From contig JABYQN010000014.1 of assembly GCA_022606135.1 (NCBI GenBank), positions 124,001-188,000 on the forward strand: 64,000 nucleotides of DNA, given 5' to 3'. The stretch comes from Fomes fomentarius. Lineage: Eukaryota > Basidiomycota > Agaricomycetes > Polyporales > Polyporaceae. The notes under the pieces were generated by a model that saw only the letters and a program-made list of their open reading frames with translations, had not been told where the DNA came from and did no database searches. Made by a program: the position numbers and the translations under genes. Positions 55,800-64,000 of the stretch are shown here, piece by piece (within the stretch, counting starts at the first letter, position 1; each line of letters begins with the position of its first letter).

Positions 55800-57021
55800 G
55801 GTTGGGTAAGGACTGGACGGGTGGAGGAACGGACGAATACGAGCTCGGGGGCGAGGGGCGTAGGGGATGCGGGGACGTCGCGCAGGAAGCGGGCAGAGAT
55901 GGGTATATACGGAAATGGAGATGTACTGATGCACTGGGCCAATGGCAGGCGGGCGGTGCGGGGAAGGAATCAATGGAAGCTGTCTTCCTCGTCGACCATC
56001 CACCGACGCCTGTTCATCTTTCAACAGAGGCGTCTTCGGGTTCCATTTATGATCTCCAACAGATTCATCTAGTTGAACACGTCGCCGCGATGAGGATATT
56101 TGGCGGCGGCTGCATCTCATTTGACCCGTGCTCACTCCGGGTCCCACGATCCAATGCATGGATCGTGGCATCAACCACAGTTCTCCTCCGCTGTGAGTCC
56201 AAACACAGCCACCTTACGTCCCGCTCTAGAACTTCGCACTCCTAGTGCGGTATTCTCTCCCCATCTAATGCTTGTGGCGCCGGATGTTGGGCTGAAGGCT
56301 GGATACCGTGCCACTCAAGGGCGTAGGATCATCCGGCGATTCAGTGCATTCATCTGACGCTTCAAACAACTGCAGTGCCGCCTCAACACCGATCTTAGAC
56401 GGTCGCCGGTTCCCAGTTGACTGTTGCATGCATGTACGATGCATCCACACCATACTGCATAGATGGAAGGATCTACGGCCTTTGCATCGCCGTGCGGATG
56501 AAGATGCAAGTGCTGTGGTTCCGTCTCCCTATCCGGGCTCTCCTCGCCGCACGGTCGCAGCCCAGGGATACGGCCTGCCTTATATGCTCGAGGCGGCGCA
56601 TAGTCACCGAAGCCCATGCGGCGGGGAAAGACAGCCCTAGCCCATGACAGTTGAACGACTCACGAGCGTTTGGGACATTCGATCAGAAAGCGCGATCTAT
56701 CAAGTGACCAACCGGCCGAGTTGTCGTTGACCATGGGACCATATTCCATAACGCTCGAGACCAGGAAGAACAATTGTGTGCTAAGATGAGTCAGAAAAGT
56801 CTATGTGTTTTCAAGACCGTGAAGTGGTGAGAGCCATTAGGTAGGATACCGTATGCCACCAAGAAAAGATGTTGAGCAAAGTGGGAAGTTCGAGTGGAAG
56901 GAGGAGTGACAATCGGTGAGGTGCAGGGATGCCGTGGGAAGAATCTCTCGGACGTTACCGAGCATATCGGCTTCCCTTCGCGCGCGAACTTGGTCGACAA
57001 CTTCTAGGCACGCGACCCACA
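55800..57021. other. Spacer between GPI-type genes 2 and 3
   Basis: 1.2 kb with short overlapping frames on both strands and no domain. The left end is the promoter of gene 2. Confidence 0.4.
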
Positions 57022-57701
57022 TTACAGCGCGACACCAAGAACGGCGGCAACAGCAGCAAGGCCGACGAGCGCGCCCTCCATGTGCATGCCAGACAGCGCG
57101 CCGTTGCCGGTGGTGTGCACGGCGGTGCGCGTCGGGCTCGCGGACGTGCGCGTCGACGACGTCAAGTTCGCGGTGCTCTGCAACATTAGTAACATGTCTA
57201 GGTGAGCAACTTTCCCTGTCGCAAACGTCGGGAGAGCGGCTGGCGACTCACCGATGTGGCGTTCGAACTGGCGCTCGCGGTGTGCGACGCGTTCGCGGCG
57301 GAGCGCGAGACCACGGGCGCGGTCCCGATGACGGTCCCAGCTGGGCGCGACGGGACCGCGGTCGGAGGCGGAGGCGGGGGAATGTCGGCTAGGCGTGAGG
57401 CGAAGGATGCAGTCAGCACGACACGCGATGTACGCCCAGTCGCATGAGCCTAGGAGGAGGAGGTGAACGTACTGGGGTCACCGCCGGCACCGCCGTCGGT
57501 CGCGGTGGCGGCCGGGGTGTCGGTGTCGGCACCTGTGTCGACCTGGGGGGCACGCCTTCCGGGCATCGCAGCAAAGACACCTGTGCACAAATAGGTGAGT
57601 GTGCAGTCCCCGGTGGATGATGCGCGATGTGCGTTGTTAGCGGAAGAGGACGTACCGCTGGCGAGGAGGACGAGGGTGAGGAGAGCCTGAGTAGCGCGCA
57701 T
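57022..57701 (-). CDS. Small Ser/Thr/Pro-rich GPI-anchor-type protein 3, 4 exons, 148 aa
   Basis: Exons in reading order: 57701-57656, 57580-57473, 57388-57252, 57177-57022 (149 codons). Signal peptide MRATQALLTLVLLASG. The mature part is Ala/Thr/Pro-rich (DTGADTDTPAATATDGG, IPPPPPPTAVPSRP) with Asn-X-Ser/Thr sites (NASH, NATS, NLTS). The tail ALVGLAAVAAVLGVAL is a GPI-type signal. No cysteines beyond the leader. The TATA-like tatataa on the minus strand near 57838 lies about 140 bp before the ATG. Probably a surface glycoprotein. Confidence 0.78.
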
Positions 57702-58867
57702 AGTGACTTGGATATTGAAGTTAGGTTTTTTTCGGTTTGGGTGAGGATGTCGTGAGCTCGTAAGAGAGGTCGTTGGAGAGATGAGGTTAAGTTGTCGAGT
57801 GACTTGGGGACGACTTGCACCGACTGCGCGCCGTGCATGTTATATACAGTGATGCCTGGCTTGAAGGCTCTCTGCGTTCGCCTGTGGCGAGTCGCGTAGT
57901 GATAGACTGCATGGATGCCGTGGTGGTTCTGAGCGTCGTCTAGCAGTAGAAAGTCGCGAGATTGCCATGTTGAGCAGGCTCATCACTCCAAGTTGACGCT
58001 TCCCTCCATTCGTAACTATTTTTGACCCTTGATATCTAGTATGCAGTAGGTATCATCCCCGTTTCTTACTATCTATCTCGCTTCGCGTTCTCAGTGCCAG
58101 TACCAGGAAGGAATTGTCGAAAGGCACCACTGGTGTAGCAAGAGATCTCGCTCGCCCGACGCGGTTCATCGACCTAGCTTGTGGCAATATGGCGGGTATT
58201 TACGGACATGACGTACGCACGCAGCTTCCGGCGTTGTTGGCATTGGGATTGTTTGCGACTACTTTCAATCGGGTATCAGTGAGGTACTGAAGTGCGGGAA
58301 CGAGGAGTCCCCGCGATGCTTATAGCTTCCATGCCACCATAGAATCTCTGTGCCTCCATCCGCGACAGCGAAGCGCGCGGCCTTAAAGTGCACTCGCACA
58401 CGACAAAGGTGACAGGCCGTGCATCCGCAGAGAGGGAAGTCCACTATTTCCGCCCCCGGGCATCGACGCGTCTCCTCCACGTGATATGGTCAAAATGTAA
58501 TGGCGGGTGGAGCTGGTTGACCCTAGCGAGTATTCCATGCTCATCTAAAATATAGAGCACTTACAACTGGCACGAGCGATCAGACAGAGAGTTATCCGTG
58601 CTCGCTGAGGGCCACGGTGCTTCATCAAGATAGGTTGGAAGAGGCTGGAAGCCCGGGAGGCAGGTCGACCGAGTTGCTTTCACCGGCTGCTTGAAGGGAA
58701 ACATAAACACGACAGGGTTGCCCAAAACACGCATCAGGTCCGAGTTCCTCACCACACAACCTCGAACGGGGCGCAGCAAAGATACTATCCAGGCAGAAGG
58801 GCTCGAAGACCGGAAACAAAGTACGACCGAACGCGAGAGAATCGCCCTCTTCGCTCCGAGCCTGGGT
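57702..58867. other. Spacer between GPI-type genes 3 and 4
   Basis: Promoter of gene 3 on the left; on the right the 3' flank of gene 4, which is duplicated at the window's right end. No gene seen. Confidence 0.45.
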
Positions 58868-58897
58868 CTACAACGAAAGCGCAGCCATGACCAACCC
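58655..58897 (+). repeat. Direct duplication D, first copy
   Basis: The last 28 coding bases and about 210 bp of 3' flank of GPI-type gene 4 recur at 63756-64000 in the same orientation. Shared long words include aggcaggtcgaccgagttg, acgacagggttgccca, aaagatactatccaggcag, and cgcgagagaatcgccctctt. Confidence 0.88.
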
Positions 58898-59675
58898 AAC
58901 GGCGGCCGCGACACCTCCCGACGCGATCGCAATGGTGGTCCCGCCCGACGCGCCAGGCTTGGACAGTTGGATCGGCTTGAGGTCGACGCCCGTGGCGTTC
59001 AAGCACTGCGACTCGTAGTCTGTTTGGAGAAATCAAAAAACCAAGGTTTGCGCATTAGCCGATGTTCCGATAGCAAACTCGGTCCGGGTAGAGCAAGAGG
59101 GAAGGTCTCGTGAAGGAGAGGGGAGTCATGGAGGGAAAACGTACTCGCGATCTTGTCCTGTGCCTGGCTGAACGTGGTGGTGTCGTTGGGGACCAGGCCA
59201 ACGGCGCACTGCATGCAGGACCCGAGCCCGTTGTGGGCCTTATCGGTGCAGAGACAGTCGATGCTGGTGCAGGTCTACCAGGAAGGGTGAATTGCGAAGA
59301 CATGAGTGTCGTTGTACTTTTTCCTGAAGAGGAGAACTCACCTGCATAGCGTCGAGAACGTCCGCGCAGTCAGACTTGCACTATGCCACATGTGCAGTAT
59401 TGGATTAGAGCTGTTCCCTGATATCTGTAATCAGTGACATTGTCAAAGGCTCACCTGCTCGGGTATGTCGTCGGGGTCGATACCCTTGCCAGCCGAGATA
59501 TCCGCCCTGTCGAAGAGCATGGTCGAACGGACTTGCAAGGCATGCTCGTTCGCAGCGGCTACCGGTCATATTGCGAGAATCATTCATGAGCATCGAAGAG
59601 CCGATAGAAGAGGAGCGACAAACACTGACCGTGACCGGCGAGAAATGCGACAGCAAAGAGAGGCAGGGCGTACAT
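58868..59675 (-). CDS. Cys-rich GPI-anchor-type secreted protein 4, 5 exons, 156 aa
   Basis: Exons in reading order: 59675-59630, 59558-59455, 59380-59342, 59274-59145, 59019-58868 (157 codons). Signal peptide MYALPLFAVAFLAG. The Cys domain reads GIDPDDIPEQCKSDCADVLD, then TCTSIDCLCT, GLGSCMQCAVG and YESQCLN, eight Cys with the same spacing as the protein at 24371-25250. The tail (GGVAAAVGLVMAALSL) is a GPI-type signal. First exon length (46 nt, phase 1) equals that of the 24371 gene, so the two are true paralogs. CFEM domains bind haem in some fungi, but the fit to CFEM here is loose, so the role is open. TATA-like tatataa on the minus strand near 59797. Confidence 0.85.
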
Positions 59676-60970
59676 CGTGGTGAAGAAAGACACTTGCAGG
59701 GAGAAAAAAACAACAGTCGTGATCCAAAGAGGCCTCCAATATAGTAGTAGGAGAGTAGTACTGTGAGCGATTGTCGATGGATGGTCGAAGCTTGAGATTA
59801 TATACTGCAGATGCATGAGTTCATCATTGAAATTGCAAGATGCTATGATGGAGGTTGCAGGCGAGAGCGGCGCACTCGTCAGTCGACAGTCGTTGCCGTC
59901 GAGCATTCGAATTTCGCATGATGGACTCAGACCGTCGTGGTGAGTTCAGACCGCATGCGGTGCAATTCCGTCGCTTAGTGTTGTGATTTGAAGGATTTCA
60001 TCAGGCAACCTAAGCTCCGCTCGATACAACGAGAAGAGAAACGCACCTGATCAGAGACCAAATTTGAAGAGAGATCCGGTAAGTCTCTAGCGAGGAGACC
60101 ACTGGAGCTCGAACGGTCAAAAAGAGGGTCACCAGCAACTGGAGAATACCATCATTTAACATCTCGGTTGGAGAGACAGGAGCTAGCCAACAGCGTACAT
60201 GGCAGGAAAATCGGGGTCTGGATGGACAATGAAACTAGCGAGACCAAGTGCGGGAGAAGAGAAGTCGGTGATATCCGAGTACCTCAGCATCGATGGGATG
60301 CAGCAAACACGAGGGGCAACCCAATTTGCAGTGAGTTCAATGGAGTGACCTTGGCATGGTCGTATTTCCAATCCTCTTCGGGATGTTGTAAATCGGAAGA
60401 GGTGGTCTGAAATCTTCCAATTGCCGATGATCTCAGATACTATTCACACTCTTGTCGCGTGTATGCGCCTGACAGACGGAGCGTACTCGCCACGGAGAAG
60501 AGCCTCAGTTTGCACTGATATAAACGCAGAATCACATTCTAGCTTTTATAAGGCACGTCAGAGTGGAAATGCGGGTACGTTTCGAAGTTATAACTTATAA
60601 CTTATCAATCATCAGGACTAGGTACTCACAGGTGGAACAGCATTCGGATCAGCGCAGTCGACGGTTAACGGAGTCCAATGGCACCAATCACCGAGGTTGT
60701 ATGTTTCAATTTGCGAGTTGTAGAGGATGTGGTTGGCAGTTATAGTGAGAGCGAAGATCGATGTCGGGTGCCATTGTCGGCGCGTCCGTGCAGCCCGAGA
60801 GACGCCGTGTCAGAATCGGCCACAAGGATGCAGTGCTCAGGATCAGGGCGCTGCCACCCTCTGATGGATCCTAGTGGATACCTATGGAGTTGGTCTACGA
60901 TTATGCATCCGAGTCGGCATGCCGTATAGGTTACAGCTTCAAGTTCTAGGGTGTCGCTCTGTCTACCCGA
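59676..60970. other. Spacer, 1.3 kb
   Basis: Promoter of GPI-type gene 4 and the 3' flank of the transporter. A short palindrome (gttataacttataacttat at about 60587) is visible; no gene. Confidence 0.45.
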
Positions 60971-62475
60971 TCATCCCTCACGTACGCCGTTTATCCGAAT
61001 GGTTTCTGTACTTTTGGATTCCTGGCCTAGACTCCGTATCGAGGTTGCGTCGGCGTCTTCCAGACCTCCCAAATCGTTGAATATCGCGCCGTTGCGCACC
61101 ATAGTCAGAGTCCGTACAAACACCCACGTCCATAGGAACATGGTTCCGACCGCATAGATGGCTCCCCAAACGCGGAAGAAGGTCGAGTCAAACTCTCGAT
61201 AGAGTTGGATCGTGAGATTCGCGTAAACACCCTGTCATAGAATCTCGCGTGTCAGCCACTTTGCGTACTCCTTAGATATCGGCTCATCCGACCGTGACGA
61301 TGGTGGACTTACGTTGGGGAAGATGAGCCCCCAGAAGCTTTGCTGAAATGGAATGCGCGTCATCTGGACGACTTCAACGATGGCGAGTAGACCGTAGATG
61401 AGCCACATCGTGGCAAGGGACCAGAGGACCAATGCGGTGCAGACGCCGAGGACACTGATGATCTCCCCTACGTTGGCTTGTCGGAGAACTTGAGACTTCC
61501 CGTCTGCGAGCGGGAGGGCTGAACGGAAGCCCTCGCCCAAAAGTAGGATTGAGTATGCGCTCTGCCCCATGGGACCAAGGGGCATGAACACGGAGAGGAC
61601 CGCGGTGCCGGACGGGATGCCGTAGATGATGAGCCGGAGGAGGTACATCGTCAGGATCATGAGCGCGAGGGCGAGGCCAATTGAGACGATAACCGCAGAC
61701 ACGGTTAGGGTGAGAAGGGAATGCGAGGGTGAGAATCTGGCTAGGGAACGTGCGATGACACCACCCGAGGAGGAGATGACGATGGGCGTTACCACAGGCA
61801 GAAGCCATCTGGCGGTCAGGTGGTGCAGAGCATGTTGCTGGCGTGTTTTCCTACGCGATTAGATGAGCATCTATTAGGTGCAAAAAGAGGAGCGAGGTTC
61901 TTACATCAGATGGACGAGGACAAAGGCACAAAGGAGGGAGACGAAGACGTCAAGCCACCATATTGCCCAGATGATGTAAAGGAAAGTTTTCCCGCCAAAA
62001 CCGTATTGCTCATAAATGAAGCCAGCGGCGACGGTGATGAGGGTGGCGCCGCCCATGGGATATGTCCCGATGTAGAGACTTTGAGTGGGATGTTTCATCA
62101 TCGTGCCCCACATGTCGGGGAACATGATGTGACGGGCGATGGTGAGCGCATTGAAGAGAACGAAGAGGGCGAGGTTGAGGAAGAAGAAAATCCAGGTCAA
62201 CACCTGCATTACTTGCCAGTCATTCGCGTAGGGAAAGTTGTGTAGTAGCAGAGCTATGGACCCGGTGCCTAGAGTTGTTAAAAGTAAGAAATCGTTACAA
62301 AAAACGACCAATGGATTGTGTACCCATAATCGTGGCATACCATGCGGGACTAAAATGCCTATTATAATATCGACATAATCAACGACTATGCCCAAGCAGT
62401 ACTCGAAGGACTAAGCTGATATGCATACCGCACGCAATTCTTAAGTGAATTCCGGTGTATTTCCCTGGAGGTCAT
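60971..62475 (-). CDS. TDT-family transporter (Ssu1 sulfite efflux / Mae1 dicarboxylate type), 5 exons, 411 aa
   Basis: A plasma-membrane carrier with about ten membrane spans. Exons in reading order: 62475-62429, 62349-62324, 62268-61905, 61850-61313, 61231-60971 (412 codons). The signature RPAWYATIMGTGSIALLLHNFPY is assembled from the first three exons, exon 2 being 26 nt. Further landmarks: FPDMWGTMMKHPTQSLYIGT, PMGGATLI, IWWLDVFVS, MPLGPMGQSAYSILLLG, FWGLIFPNGVYANLTIQ. The last span is AVGTMFLWTWVFVRTL and the tail is cytosolic and acidic. Fungal members export sulfite (Ssu1) or import malate (Mae1); sequence alone does not separate these, though the FPDMWG...IGTYPMGGATLI pattern is closer to Ssu1-like proteins as I recall them. 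The start is the first Met before the family motif; upstream in-frame Mets exist. Confidence 0.88.
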
Positions 62476-63079
62476 GCTTTGAGAAAACAGAATGGCACGT
62501 ATAGTTCGCATAGTAGGCGGGTTGAGTGAGTTTTCAAGGGAGAAAGCAGGAAACCAGGGCCACCTGATGGGGAGGGCGAGGCATGTAGCGCCGATTGAGT
62601 TTGAACTCACGGTAATTCCTCAACATGTGGCTGCAGTTCTAAACCTATCGCAGATTCCGGGTGCACTTTGGCCAGTGCGAGGCATCATCAATCTCCGAGA
62701 GACGGCAACAATATCCTCTTTTAGTAAAACTTTTTTGAGCCCGCTTTTCGGGCCGATGCCGCGGAGTAGTGGTTCGGCGTCTGTCGGCTGTCGAGTGCAC
62801 CTCGACGGCCACGACGGAATATACTACCTGACTAGTGAGTAGGATTAAGCTCAATAAACTACGGTGGAAAGTGTGCTTACACATGCTGGTCAATCAGCCT
62901 TTCTCACAAAATTCTAGCTCGCTTAATCTTCATCTCATCGTCTGCAATGGTCTTTGAGTTGAATCTTGCGGTTATATATCAGGCTTACTCTCAAGACCAC
63001 CAGCATTCAAGATCGCCCTTCCGTCATCTTCAGTCTTGCGTTACACGTTTCTGGTACAGACCAAGATACCAGATACCAG
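62476..63079. other. Spacer between transporter and F-box fragment
   Basis: Promoter side of both divergent units. Nothing else seen. Confidence 0.4.
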
Positions 63080-63563
63080 ATGTCATCATTTTACACTGAG
63101 GTATGAGTAGTACACTTTAGCTCCCTGCGGCTGACGGACTCGTTGTAATGTAGGATGACTGCTCTGAAAGTGGCTCCTTGTGTGCCTCACAGGCATCCGA
63201 TGCTTTCAACGCCGAAGTCAACGTTCTCGGGGCTGCTCCTCCGCCTCTACAGAGTCGCACGCCATCACTCGCTCATTCCCCCCAGCTCGTGGTGCATCCG
63301 CCCCGATCTTGCGACTTCCTAATGAGATGCTATGTGACATCTTCCATCACTTGGTTCAAAGCATGGAGGACCTGTCCGATGCGGACTGGACAATCGAAAT
63401 CTTGGATTCCAAGGGATGGTTGCGCCTCATGCTCGTGTGTCGTCACTGGCGCGAGGTCGTATGTGCCACCCCTACTCTCTGGCGTTTAATCAAGTTCTGG
63501 GGCGAAGGCAATCCCAGATGGCTCAAATTGGCGTTCCATCGCTCCGGGAACCTGACGGTCTGA
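63080..63563 (+). pseudogene. 3'-truncated F-box gene
   Basis: A start at 63080 (MSSFYTE) with a 5' intron (gtatgagt...aatgtag, ending at 63153) leads into a Ser-rich segment. The F-box is clear from about 63300: LRLPNEMLCDIFHHLVQSM, then WLRLMLVCRHWREVVCATPTLWRLI and WLKLAFHRSGNL. The frame then stops at 63563, where relatives continue for 400 or more residues of Leu-rich repeat. The N-terminal segment and the F-box are also in different frames unless a second intron lies between. About 200 bp further on, duplicated GPI-gene DNA begins, so a rearrangement probably removed the 3' half. Confidence 0.65.
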
Positions 63564-63755
63564 CAATACGTGGCGTGAACCTGACAATGCGTGGTGTAGA
63601 GGAAACCATCCCCGAAGTGATCCAAGAGGGAGACTGGATACGCATAAGCGACTGATCTTCCGCCGCACTGCGGCCAATGAATGTTGGATGCGCACACGAC
63701 CTACCACGGCGTGTCGTCTCCCCTAGAAGGAGAGGTTCATGGAAGAAGCTGGGCG

Positions 63756-64000
63756 TAGGGGAGGCAGGTCGACCGAGTTGTGTTTACCGGCTGCTTGAAC
63801 GCAATGACACGACAGGGTTGCCCAGAACACACATCAGGTCGAGTTGCTCGCCACACGACCCCGAACGAGGCGCATGAAAGATACTATCCAGGCAGAAAGG
63901 CTCGATGATCGGCAACATAATACGACAAAACGCGAGAGAATCGCCCTCTTCGGTCCGAGCGTAGGTCTACAACGACTACAACGAAAGCGCAGCCATGACC
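63756..64000 (+). repeat. Direct duplication D, second copy, running off the window
   Basis: Copy of 58655-58897. It differs by scattered substitutions and a short ctacaacga duplication just after the stop codon, and continues to the last base of the window. Confidence 0.88.
63976..64000 (-). CDS. 3' end of a fifth GPI-anchor-type gene (partial)
   Basis: The minus strand reads VMAALSL then TAG, identical to the end of the protein encoded at 58868-59675. Only 25 bases are inside the window; the rest lies beyond 64000. It shows that the cluster continues and that gene 4 has a close duplicate about 5.1 kb away. Confidence 0.7.

Overview
The window is nuclear DNA of a filamentous basidiomycete, most likely an Agaricomycete of the Polyporales type. 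The support is many short introns (mostly 47-80 bp), class I hydrophobins, an expanded F-box family with leucine-rich C-terminal regions, and GPI-anchored Ser/Thr-rich surface proteins. This placement is inferred from gene style; no marker gene fixes the species.

Layout. 1-8.5 kb: a Pro/Ser-rich orphan protein, an F-box gene and an eleven-exon copper amine oxidase. 9-14.3 kb: two class I hydrophobin genes pointing away from each other. They form an inverted duplication that includes 34-bp tandem promoter repeats, and they flank 3.5 kb of gene-free, repeat-derived DNA. 14.6-24 kb: F-box genes and relics, including a tandem pair (copies A and B). Copy A is split by a 788-bp non-autonomous hAT-type element with an exact 8-bp target duplication. 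24.4-39.8 kb: a conserved block with a Cys-rich GPI-type protein, a nine-exon short-chain dehydrogenase, a Fab1-type PI3P 5-kinase, a head-to-head pair of spliceosomal genes (cyclophilin H and Dim1) and a DUF2470-like membrane protein. 40-50 kb: more F-box genes and relics, an intact O-methyltransferase, and the third F-box copy (C), which is frameshifted and carries a solo LTR. 50.3-64 kb: an APH-fold kinase, four minus-strand genes for small secreted GPI-type proteins, a TDT/Ssu1-type transporter, a truncated F-box gene, and the tail of a fifth GPI-type gene at the edge.

How it fits together. Copies A, B and C look like one ancestral module, an F-box gene convergent with an O-methyltransferase, copied three times. 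Only copy B keeps an intact F-box gene. Only copy C keeps an intact methyltransferase. A and B keep short antisense methyltransferase remnants. The housekeeping genes have very small exons: 3 nt in cyclophilin H; 9, 16 and 19 nt in the dehydrogenase; 20 nt in the amine oxidase; 26 nt in the transporter. Two introns fit only as GC-AG. I inferred exon joins from reading frame, splice sites and remembered family sequence, and the joined lengths agree with the known sizes of Dim1 (142 aa) and cyclophilin H (177 aa). I saw no CRISPR array, no operon, no convincing tRNA and no autonomous transposase. I cannot name a wholly new system; the strongest candidates are the decaying F-box/methyltransferase module, the mirrored hydrophobin pair and the GPI-protein cluster.
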